Below, in pieces: positions 16,841 through 28,800 of a stretch of DNA of 64,000 nt. Under the pieces are notes generated by a model that was not told where the DNA came from, searched no databases, and was given only the letters and a program-made list of their open reading frames with translations. Positions within the stretch are counted from its first letter, which is position 1, and every line of letters starts with the position of its first letter. A program made the position numbers and the translations under genes. Origin of the DNA: Yponomeuta sedellus (taxonomy: Eukaryota > Arthropoda > Insecta > Lepidoptera > Yponomeutidae). The DNA lies in the NCBI GenBank assembly GCA_934045075.1, contig OW203724.1:10031473-10095472 (forward strand). Direction: 5' to 3'.

Positions 16841-19800
16841 GTGAGTAATTAAAATACTTTGACATTTTTAACTTTGTAATATCATCTTGTCTTGTTATTG
16901 AGACATTTTGGAACTAATAGGAAGGGTTGCTTAATAATGAGTTAACATCAAACTTATGTACCGTAAAATGGGGTGAATAGAAAGTTTTTTGATCTTTAGG
17001 ATACATTTAGGGATGTTTTTTCTATGCACTTATATCACTTTATGGAATATTATTGTATCCGGACACTTCATAACCCAGTTATTAATTGAAACAGGACTGT
17101 TTTCAGTAAAAATGCAAAAATGTAGCAAATTTCTATTCACCCAGCAGTTGGGGTCAATAAAAACGAGTGTGGGGGGAAAAGACAAAAATGCTAGGGCTGT
17201 CACAAAATTATTTATTGTTTTACTAGGTAGGTAACTGCCTAGTAAACCCGCGACTTCGCTTGCAGTCAATTGTTCAAATTATGTGTTCCTACCTGATTGT
17301 TGTTTTTGTTCTCTGATTTGTTAAACATAATTAAATAAAACATAAACATACTTTTACTTCTATAAAACATAGTATTTTTTGGGAAGTTAACAAGAAAAAT
17401 TTATATAAATTATAGCATTAAAACAAATCAACACTATGTTTGCCATCAAATGAAGCTGTCTCTTGTGTCAATGCAGTCTGACTACCTTGTGGTTTCATGT
17501 CTTTCGTCTTATGTCTGTAAAGCACTGATTTACGGATGTTAAATTCTATTAAGACTTCATCTAGCTTAGCGTTTGGGTTAGATAAAAGATTTGCCACTGC
17601 AATTTTTAAGATGTCTTTATCATATTTCTTGTAATGGTTCTTCGTGGGGTCACGTTACATGATGAAACTAATACCTGTAAAAAATACGAGTAATGTGCAC
17701 AAAACCAAGAGAACAAGGATCTATTTTAATGCAGGATAAAACCAATATCTACAATCTTTTGGGTTAAAATAAAATGTAGGTAGGTAAGTACCTATACATA
17801 TTATGATATCCAATGTGACAGCCCTAATTTAAAAATTCTAATGACCCCTGATGAGTTTCTTTCCAACCCTCATTCGTTTTTATTCACCCCATATGTGTTC
17901 CTATTGCCCCCTTTCTACAGTTCCATTGCCCCCTCTCCCGCTTCCATTCACCCCGAATTTTAATATAATTTACTAGCAACTGGTTTTTGGGTAAATATAA
18001 TATAATTATCACAAATACTGATTAAACTCACGTAGATTTAGGAAATGTAACGTACCTGCAAGTAAAGTAATTTATGCTACCTAGACAAATCACCTCCTTT
18101 CGATCTAAAAATTTAAAGTTTTTTGAGCTAAAATTTCGCGGGACCGTTATGCTGCTGTTTGCGATTGATTATTTCTAAACCTGTAAGACGTTTGGGTGGT
18201 GTTGCTACGTGCTATCCTAATATTGCCATTAGTAAAAAAACACTTACTAACAGCCAGGCATAGAAAACTAATGAGTTACAACGAGCTAAAGATATTCTGT
18301 ATTTTATTTCTTTTCACCCCGCGATTTCTATTCACCCCTTTTTACGGTACCTACCTTATGTATATGACAGAATAATTTGTTTGGCTTAGTAGGTACCTAT
18401 GCAATTGTCACCTAATTAAGGTCAATATGGCTAACAATTTTGGACTATTACACAGACCCTAATATTAAGTCTGGAGGAGTCAATTTACCATTTAAAATTT
18501 AATCTGCCTGGTAGTGACCTCTCATTTGACCTTAATATAACTAATTAGCAGTTTCATCTCTTGAGAATGCCTAGACTTTTATTATAGTCTTATTATTCTT
18601 AAAGTGGTTTGTATAGTATGAAATTTTGTAGCATATTTTGTTGAAATAATCTTCAGGATACGAAATTTTGCATTAGGCAGCTAGGAATAGAATTGCAATT
18701 TTATTAGTTACTTAATAGCTAAAAATCCATAAAGGAAACGCAAATAGGAAAGCAATAATGAAACCCTTTGTGTCCTTGCTTAATTTCTATAATTATACGA
18801 GGAAAACTATAATTTTTGTTATATTCTTTTTAAACCTATTTAGAGGCTAAAAATTCTACCCATGCCGGGACTCGAACCCGCCACCTCTGGCTAACCGAGC
18901 CAGCGCTCTACCAACTGAGCTAACGGGCAACTCACCGGCATCAGTGAAATTTCAAACCTCTTTACAATACTCTCTGTATTACGTACAGGCAGCAACATAT
19001 CTGGCTGAAGTAATTTGCATCACTTGCAGCCCCGAGTGCCTACTTTGCAGTTAGGTTCTTAGCACGGGTTAGTGCATTAAAAAGAATGTAATCATGTGGG
19101 TATAGCGATATCATTCTGATGTAAAAACCTAACTGCAAAGTAGGTACTCAGGGCTGCAAGTGATGCAAATTACTTCAGCCAGATGTTGCTGCCTGTACGT
19201 AATACAGAGAGTATTGTAAAGAGGTTCGAAATTTCACTGGTAATTATAATATATCTGAGTAAAATAATAAGACATAAAAAAACGTTTTCTCTATAGTTAC
19301 TCATAGTGAGTAATTGCTATTAGTAATTGCTCTGTAAAACGTTTCATTTGTACTGCAGAATGCATATCGTGGTACTTTGGAAATAAAAAAAACTTATTTA
19401 TACAAATCTCATGATGTACCTAGTGTTTGTCAGTGAACTTTTTTGAACTTTCTGGTGTACATTTGGTAGGTCGAGAATAGGTCGGACATAGGCTATTTAA
19501 TAAGCCAAAACAGTGTTTGCCGACTCAGTTAACAAATAAAATCTGCAGTGAAATATCTGCGCGAGGTGACGCCGTACTTTCGCAAGGCGTCGATCATCAG
19601 CGAGGTGGGCTGGGAGCTACAGCGGGGCTATATGGCGGACGCGCCGCCGTCTCCGCCGTCGCCGCGCCGCCGCCGCGCCGACGCGCGATACGTGCCACTG
19701 CTCATGGCGTGCGTCGCCCGCAACCTGCGCCACCACGATCCAGGTGGGCTTTAGCTGCTGCCGCTCGGCCACCAATGAGCTCGATCATGTATTATAACTT

Positions 19801-22800
19801 AAGATTCAACCCGACTTTCCTTCAATTACAAAATTTAGTTAGGTCTGTGCCGCCACTCGCCCACAAACAGCGCCATCCGGGTTTCCCGTGTTTCGTTATT
19901 TTACAGTGCAATCATTATATATAACTACTAGCTGTCCCGGCGAACTTCGTACCGCCCTATAATCAGGAAATATCTGTTACCTTTTTTTTACATAAGAACC
20001 TTCTCCTAATAATAACAAATACAACAAAAAAAGAATTAGTGAAATCGGTCCAGCCATTCACGCGTGATGCCGTGACCAAGTGAAAAGGGGATTCATTTTT
20101 ATATATATAGATTAAGGAATCTTTTCCTATACAGAAATTTTAAATTACTTGTCTTTTCGTCAGAGGGCCGCACCATCGAGCTGTACTCGCCGGACGGCGT
20201 GCACGCGCTGGCGCTGCGCGCGCGCGACGCGGCAGAGGCGGCGGCGTGGCATCGCGCGCTGCACGCGGCGGCGCGGCGGGTGGCGCGCGCGGCGCTGGCG
20301 CGGGCCCGCGCGCACCTGCGCCCGCTCGTCGGCGACCTGCGCTACGCCGGCTGGCTGGCCCGGCGACCGGCGCACGACCAGGTGGGTTTTTGGTTTCGAA
20401 TATTTTACTAGCGGTCCCGGCGATCTCAGGCTGGGCGCGTGCTGAGACGAAGGCGACGCAGCACAGCGCAACGCAGGGCAGCGAAATTTTGTAAAGCGTG
20501 GAACATTGAGCTACTTAGGATGCGGTGCAGCCACGTGCGACGCAGGCATGTGTCTGCCCTGCTCTGCGTCTCGTTGTAGTGCTGGCACAGATTTCAGCGC
20601 GACGCGTGCACGTTGAGGCGTGTTGACTAACAATTTTGTTGCAATGACATTTGCCCTCAATGCATTTGCATGACATTTAATTGAATTAGTTCGCTGTGAA
20701 CCTTGTTTGTATGATAGAAATCATCCAGACTATTAAAAAAAGACATTGAAAGAGTTATTATGGGTGAGAGTTGCCAAGAAATGGAGCGAATAGTTGCGTC
20801 TCAGCATGCGGTGCAGGCCTACGTCTGCCTCAACTGCCCTGCCCTGTACTGAACTGTGCTGCGCTATGCTGCGTCGCCTGCGTCTCAGCATGCGCTCAGC
20901 CTCAGTGCCGCCGCAGAATCTACATTGCCGCCCACCAACTAAAACTCAGCATAGCATCCCTTGGTTTTATTTTTACTTTTTAACGCTATCGAGATGTCAC
21001 GAAAGAGCTGTCACACTAATGTTATAAAGGCGAAAGTTTGTGAGATTTTAATTATGGTATGGAGTTAGCTGACACCCTGGATTAAATCATAGGCTACTTT
21101 TCTCTGCGAGAAAATATTTTACTCTCTAATAAACCGCGAGTAACACCGCGGGGCACAGCTAGTTCTATGTAAAACGTGAGAGAGAATTAATTTTGCATCC
21201 TATTCGTTCCCGTCGGCCGTCCAGGTGAGCGTGTCGGGCAGCTCCGACAGCTCGGATGAGGCGGACGGGTGGCAGCCGTGCTTCGCGGTGGTGACGGACC
21301 GCGAGCTGCGGCTGTACGAGTGCGCGCCGTGGTCCGGCGAGGCGTGGTGCGCGCCGCTGGAGGCGCTGCCGCTGGCGGCCACGCGGCTGGCGGCGTGGCG
21401 GCGCTGCGGCGGCGAGGCGGCGGCGCTGGGCGTGCGCGCCGGCACGCCGGCCGGCCTGGCCGTGCGCTCGCTGCGCGCCGACACGCCGGCAGACCTCGCC
21501 GCCGTCGCAGGCGCGCTCGTCGACGGCGCGCACGTCGCCGTGCGCTCGCAGCCCGAGTTCACTTTCCGTGAGTTTCTCTGCCAATCGAACGGTACAGTGT
21601 CTATTTTATTCTTACTCGTCCAATTTAGTTGGCAAGATTCTACCCTTGAACTGTGACTTTTTAGTCCGAAACTGCCATATTACCATAAATTAATTAATCA
21701 ATTAAGTTAATTAAGGACTTTGAAAAGACTAAGTTTGGAGTTTTTTTGTCCATTTTTTCTCCAAAATGATCTAGATTTTGAAATGGACACCTAGTTTGAA
21801 TTGTAACGTTCAATAAGCCGCAGCTTCTGCGCTACTTTGAATAAAACCTTTTCATTTCATTGAAGTAACCTGGAACACCCTTTTATTTTATTTTATTTTA
21901 TTCATTAGGTACACCAACAGCAAGCACGCAAACATGATAAAGCTTATACTAAAAGTGACTTAGGTCTAGCGATTATGCCAATTAAAGGTATACACAGCAT
22001 TTTTAGACTTACATATACGCAGACAACTAGAAATGCAATATTACAATACGGTGATAATATAGATGTTATTACCACGTAAGATAAGAATTTTAAGAATTTT
22101 TAGATATTAGAAATTAATTTAGACTTAAAAGTGCCAAGGCTGTCTTGAAAAATATCCAAATTAAATTTACTCCAGCACTCGTTGTAAGTTCGGAGCATCC
22201 TATTTAATGGTGCATTGAAGCCTACGTTAGTTTTACAGATGGGCAAGGAGAAAATTGCTGATAGTTTCAGTCGGGAGTTGGGTCTCGGAACCTTAAAATC
22301 GATACGTTCAAGTAAATCTTCACAAATCGCTCGGCCATTAATTAATTTGCTCAGGAATATTAAATCATGCATCTGTCTACGCTTCCACAGGTGTAACATG
22401 TTGAAGTGCTTCAGTCGGGCGTCGTATGAGGATCTATGACTAATTCCCGGAGACACAAACGCAAGATGCCTTGTGAAAGCTCGCTGGATCGATTCTATGC
22501 GTGTGGAGTGGGTGGCATAAAGAGGATTCCAGATAACTGCTCCATATTCTAATATGCTACGGACTAGGGCATTAAAAATTGCAATTTTGGTGTCAGCATT
22601 TCTGAAATCTTTCGTAGAGCGTTTAATGAATCCCAGTAACTTGGCCGCTCTGCCGATAATACAGTCGATATGTGGAACGAAACTGAGAGTCGAGTCCAGG
22701 ATTACACCCAGGTCACGAACCCTACTAACCCGAACAACCTGCTCTCCGTTGATAAAGTATTCGGAATGGACTGAATTTTTCTTTTTAGTAAAACTTATAT

Positions 22801-25800
22801 GCTGGCACTTAATGGCATTCATCTCCATGCGATTAATGGAACACCACATCACCACTCTGTCTAAGTCAGACTGTAGTTTTACTACGTCGGAAGAATCTAT
22901 GACTTCCCTAAATATCTTCATATCATCCGCGTACAATGAGCAGCTGCTGTGGTGGATGCATGACACTATATCGTTGACAAAAAGGACTAAAAGGACCGGA
23001 CCCAGCAAGGAGCCTTGAGGAACTCCGGAAGAAGCAATATATGAGTCAGACTCATATCCATGAACTACTACTGATTGGGGGCGATTCCGCAAATAAGATT
23101 GAAACCATGCAAGAATTGGTCCGCTAAAACCATACTGTTCGCGAAGTTTTTTCAACAGAATACCATGACTTACTTTATCGAATGCAGCACTAAAGTCTGT
23201 TTAGACTGAATCAGTTTGGCGACCACTATCTACGCTTTTCATTAAGTGAGAGACATAAGCAGCGAGATTCGTAACAGTTGAATGTCTTTCCCGGAAACCG
23301 TGCTGCCTTATGCTAATTAAGTGTTGAGTATGGGCAGTTACAATTGGTTTCACGACCGATTCAAATAACTTAGAAAAGCAAGTTAAAATTGAGATGGGTC
23401 TATAGTTTTGAATATAGGTCGTGTTGCCTTTTTTGTGGACAGGGACTATACGAGCTTTCTTCCATTCATCAGGAAAAATTCCAGTTGTTAGGGATCTGTT
23501 AAATATTTCTTTAAGGGGATATGATAATGCAGAGGAACATCTTTTGACAAAAATAGGAGGGATACAATCTGGACCGGGACCTTTATTGATGTTTATTATT
23601 TTCATGTGCCTGAGTATTGTTCTTTCATCAAGCATAACTGATGAAAGATTACTAACAGAGGGAGAAACTAGTGCTGGAGCAACGTCCACAGTGGTATTAG
23701 AAGCAGAGCTAAAAGTTGATTGGAAATGAGTTGCAAATTTACCAGCAATCCCACTGCCAGTACTGACTGTTACGTTATCTAATTTCATTTCAGAAGGTAT
23801 GTTAGAGGTAGATTTTTTTTTGGTTTTTTATAAAGCTCCAGAATAATTTAGGGTTATCCTTCATGCTGCTTTCAATGTTTTTTATATAGTCACTATGACA
23901 CTTGCCAAACAGCTTGCCACATCGTGCTCGCAGAATTTCATACTCTAGGCGGTCACGAGGATTTTTGTACTTGCGGTATTTAGTCCTAAGTTTTTCTTTT
24001 TCTTTAAGAAGCAGAATTAAATCTTTTGTAAACCACTGTGGGTAAGCTTGAGGTCGACGTTTTCTTTTTGGTACGTGAACTTCAATTATTTTATTTATTG
24101 ACTCATAAAAGATAGCTACCATATGATTGACGTCGTTACACTTACTAAAACACACATCCCAATCAATAGTTTTTAGTTCTTGCTGTATCTGTGTATAGTC
24201 CGCTTTGTGAAAATTGAAATCTGTTCGAGGTATTGGCGAAAGCATCCGATATGATAACGAATCAAATGAGATATCAAGCGGTGGATGATGGTGGTCATGA
24301 TAAACTCACTATCCGAGATATCAGAATTTAGCCACGTTTCAGTGAAAATTATGACGTCGTAATTATCTTGTAAGATATTTTTGTAAATGGCACTAGTTTT
24401 GGTTCTCATTCCTCTTACATTTTGATAGTATATACGAAACATATTTAACAGCTTATGCAATTAACATGGAAAAAATACACGTAAATGTAATATACTATTC
24501 TAAGCGATTAAGACAGTCCATGTTATGGATGGGGATAGCTGGAGAGGCTTCCGTTTTTCTCATATGTATCTTGCCGTTCCTCACCCACACAAACTTGTAT
24601 GATAATTCCCGAGCCTTTATTCTAGCTGCAGCCTGCAACGATTTTTTCTCGGGTGACAAGTGCTCACCAATATATATTGGTGATTTTTCTCCGCCAATGC
24701 CAATACCGCTGGTGTTCAGTTTCTCATGATGATTATCTTTATTGTATTTCGAGACAGCAGCCAATATGGAATCACGGCATCTAGCGCTTCGGAATTTAGC
24801 TACCACTGTGCGCGGGCGCTTACTCGTATGGTCACGTTTAGCAACACGAAAGCAGGACATAATATCACTATCCAGTATGGGCTGAGAAATCACTTTTCCG
24901 ATTTGCATGATAGTGTTTGATAAGTTTTCGGTTTTAAACTCAGGTAGACCATGAATCTCTATGTTAGCTTCACGAAGATTCTGTTCTAAGTTTGACAAAC
25001 GGCTAGAAAGGTCTTTGACAGTTGATTTTAGCTGCGCATTTGAGGCTTTGAGATCTTTTAATTCTAATTCCCTTGAATTCAGCTGAGCCAGGATATCATC
25101 GTATTTTTTATCCAAGAATCCAATCGATTTTGTTATCTCAACTAAATCTTGTTGAATAGGGGCAAGTTTTGTTGATAACGAGTTGTTAAGAATTTTCGGC
25201 AGCTCCAATTCAAAGGCACGTTTAATCTCAGCACGCACAAGTGCGCATAGTTGGTTATCTTGCATGGGTTGCGCGACGAGGGAAGACGCGGCAGGTTGAG
25301 GTTTCATGCTGAGACCGCTCGCTTTCGCTCGAGTAGTTACGTGCGAGACGTCGCTGCTGCAAGATTCCAGTGATGTTTTGTCGGAACGTAGGCGTAGCGG
25401 GGTGTTCGAGTTACTGCCCTTGGGAAGCTTGCTTCGGCACATGTCGCAAGTCCAGGAGTCTTTATTTTCTCGAGACATAAGCTTAAAGCTTTCATCGGAG
25501 ACATTGGCGCAAAGAAGATCGTAGGTGTCATGACAGACTGCGCAGTTAAGAATTTTTTTATTAGTTATAGGGTTGGGGCAGGCGGCGCACACCAAAGTCG
25601 GCATCTTCCGTGCAAATTGACAAGCAGTAAACAAATTGATAAGTCCGAACTGACCGGACGATCTGTTTAAGGTACCGCAGATGCGCAAGCTCGTAGTCGC
25701 GTAGGCACTGTCGTAGTAGCGCCGAGCGTGCGGAGACCGCGTCGTAGCACTCGTAGCGTCGTAGCAGTGTCAGTGACCCCGCCGGCCTCAGCAGTCGGGG

Positions 25801-28800
25801 AATTCCGGTTGCGCTCCGCGATGTCGGCTCGTGCACAGTAGAAGTTGGTGTAGGTCAGGGATAAAATAACTTATTAACGGTCACTTATGGATATAATTGC
25901 TTGTATCTTTACAACCGGTAGTTGGATTTACACTGGGTTTTCACTACCACATAGGGCTACAGACCAGCTTTCCAATAAACTGCACTATACACTCACAAAG
26001 AAATGTTTTGACAACTATTTAGACTAGATTTTACAGAGCGCGCGAATACGTGTGCTGCCGGTTCGAACGAATCTTGAACTTTTAGATAACACGCTGCCAA
26101 TTTTATAGTTCAAGAATTTGCGAGAAAATGTCTAGTTTAGGCATCTAATCTCAATTTTAAGGTTAGAATCATGTTTACTTCTTAATTGGACAAGTAAGAA
26201 TAAATAGACTGTAGATTGTACTATTTTTATTTTTAATGCACTGACCCGTGCTTGATATCGCCGTACCCACATGATTATATTCTTTTTTTTTTGTTGCACT
26301 AACCCGTGCTAAGGACAATTTTAAAAACCTATTTAGAGGCTAAAAAATCCACCCATACGTAATACAGAGAATAGTGTAAACAGGTTCGAAATTTCGCTGA
26401 TGCCGGTGAGTCGCCCGTTAGCTCAGTTGGAAAGAGCGCTGGCTCGGATAGCCAGTGGTCGCGGGTTCGAATCCCGGCATGGGTGGAATTTTTGATGATT
26501 GATTTTAGATGTCGCTGCCTGTACGTAATACAGAGAATAGTGTAAAGAGGTTCGAAATTTCAATGATGCCGGTGAGTCGCCCATTAGCTCAGTTGGATAG
26601 AGCGCTGGCACGGATAGCCAGAGGTCGCGGGTTCGAATTCCAGCATGGGTGGAATTTTTAGCCTCTAAATAGGTTTTTTAATTTGAATGAGTTTTTCCTT
26701 CTCTATGGAGGGAAGCAGCATTTTCCACCAAATAATCAGATCAAAACAACATTACTTTCCGAGTATAAAAAATGAAAATTTATTTGCACAGAAATGTTTA
26801 CATAAATAGTTGGTTACAGTTTGAGGAACTAAATGTTTTCAAAAATATATTGTCATTAGTTGCCTACGCTAGGGTGAGTGCGCTCGGTCGGGGTCGGAAC
26901 TCGCGCCTCGGTGAATGTCGATGAGCGGGCGAGATTGGTCTCAATCGCCCGCTCATCGACAAAGTGACAAACGTGTAAAGGTACACATCACATTACGTAG
27001 TATTTCTTAATGACGCGAGATGTTCATACATCTCGATCGATATCAACCCTTGCATGTCCCCACTGCTGGGGCACGGGTCTCTTCCTGCATCGCAGGAAGG
27101 TTAGGCCCTACTCCACCACGGGGGCCAAGTCTGGGTTGGTGGAGCATTGTAACACAGTGGCGGGCCTTACTGTCAGAAGTTATCAAGCCACCCATAAGGC
27201 CTCTGACATAGCCTTCCGACAAAAAGCCTAGTAAGTTGTCCGGTTACAATCCAATGGAGTCTAATAGCAATTTTTTATTAGGTGAACCGTAATTTTTTTA
27301 TTCCCGACGTTTCGGTAACGTTGCTGTTGCCGTGTTCACGAGTAGACTGAAGTGTCCATTACATTATACATTACATAAACGGAGTGTGAGGTGTTTACAT
27401 ACCTCAGCACTTGAAATTGCCAACCTGCGGTGGTCACGCGTGCTGTTGCAGACTTTATCCTCTTTGAGAAAAAATTGTGCCTTATGCTGCATCACATCAC
27501 ACTTCACACTACTATTATAAAGGCGAAAGTTTGTGAGTGTGTTTGTTACTTCTTCACGTCTAAACGGCTGGAGCAATTTTATTTAAATTTGGTATGTAGT
27601 TAGCTGACACCCTGGACACATAAGCTACGTTTTGCTGCAGAAAAATTTCCTATTCCCATGGGAAAATTGATAAACCGCGGGTAACAGCTTGTTATACATA
27701 AACTAACGTCTGTATCCCGAACGCATAGGTAGACCCTAGGGTTTGCTGGCCAAACAGTGGGCTCTGTTTATGAGCTGACTAGATGGAAATGCGGCGTGCG
27801 CCTGATGTATGCGTACGCGGCGATATCGCCTAGGGACAATGCAAAGTTTCATTTCGATCCAGCATGTTGTTAATGAATAAAAATGAAACTACGTTTGAAT
27901 GGGAATTGCTCCTTGGTGAGCCGTTAATTATTGTAATGAAACTTTTGATAAATGTGGTCTAAGGGTTTAAATTACGGACCTATTAATTAACTTTCTGTTC
28001 TCTTATACACAATGTTTAACTAAGAGACGATGTTCCTCAATCCATCAAACCGTAAGGCTACATTTATCAAAACTATACCTACTTTATCACTATCACTTTA
28101 AATGATAATTTGTGCGAGCGGGACAGCACGCTCGACGTAACAGGCTCAGCTTTAACGTGTTGTCTGGTTTGGTCGTACATGATCGTTCGTCTGTGCGGTG
28201 GCAGGATGCCGGTACCGCGGTGCGTGCGCGCGTTTGGCGCTTGGCGCGGCGGGCGTCTGCGTGTGGGAGGGGGCCGGCTCGCTGGGCCGCGGCGGCGCGC
28301 GCGCGCTGCTGCGCCGACCGCTGCACGCGCTGCGTGCCTCCGCCGACGACGAGCGCTGCACGCTCTGGCTGCACTTCGCCGACGCCGACACCGCGGTGAG
28401 TACCGCGCGGGGCTGACGCTACACCGCTACACTTGGCCGACACAGGGGTAAGAACCGACCGTGGCTGACACTACAACGCTACACTTCGCCGACACAGCGG
28501 TGAGTACCGCCCGCTACACCGCTACACTTCGCCGACACAGGGGTAAGAACCGACCGTGGCTGACACTACAACGCTACACTTCGCCGACACAGCGGTGAGT
28601 ACCGCCCGGGGCTGACACTACACCGCTACACTTCGCCGACACAGCGGTGAGTACCGCCCGGGGCTGACGCTATACCGCTACACTTCGCCGACACCGGTGA
28701 GTACCGCCCGGGGCTGACGCTACACCGCTACACTTCGCCGACACAGCGGTGAGTACCGCCCGGGGCTGACGCTACACCGCTACACTTGGCCGACACAGAG

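Larger units (their letters stand above)
21880..26075 (-). mobile_element. Non-LTR retrotransposon, antisense in Syn1 intron 4
   Basis: It carries ORF1 and ORF2 on the minus strand, a 5' untranslated region of several hundred bases at about 25605-26075, and a 3' end of repeated TAAAA units (21880-21900 on plus). It interrupts the MITE between CTGGAACAC and TTTTAGATAACACG. It belongs to the CR1/Jockey superfamily by ORF1 PHD-like finger, APE-type endonuclease and RT. It is nearly full length except for an endonuclease deletion. Confidence 0.85.
21595..26211. mobile_element. TA-flanked MITE family 1, split by two insertions
   Basis: It starts CAGTGTCTATTTTATTCTTA and ends AAGAATAAATAGACTG with TA on each side. 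By comparison with 5593-5849 (reverse), the MITE body is interrupted twice: by repeat F (about 21690-21864) and by a non-LTR element (about 21880-26075). Its left end is only 27 bp from the exon 4 donor. Confidence 0.8.

Noticed and set aside
20149..20471. Arg-rich open frames in other phases over Syn1 exon 3, and likewise over exons 4 and 5.
   Set aside because: They are shadows of the GC-rich syntrophin exons. Only the syntrophin phase splices correctly and matches the family.
22215..23018. Plus-strand open frames across the antisense non-LTR element.
   Set aside because: They are antisense shadows of the RT coding strand.
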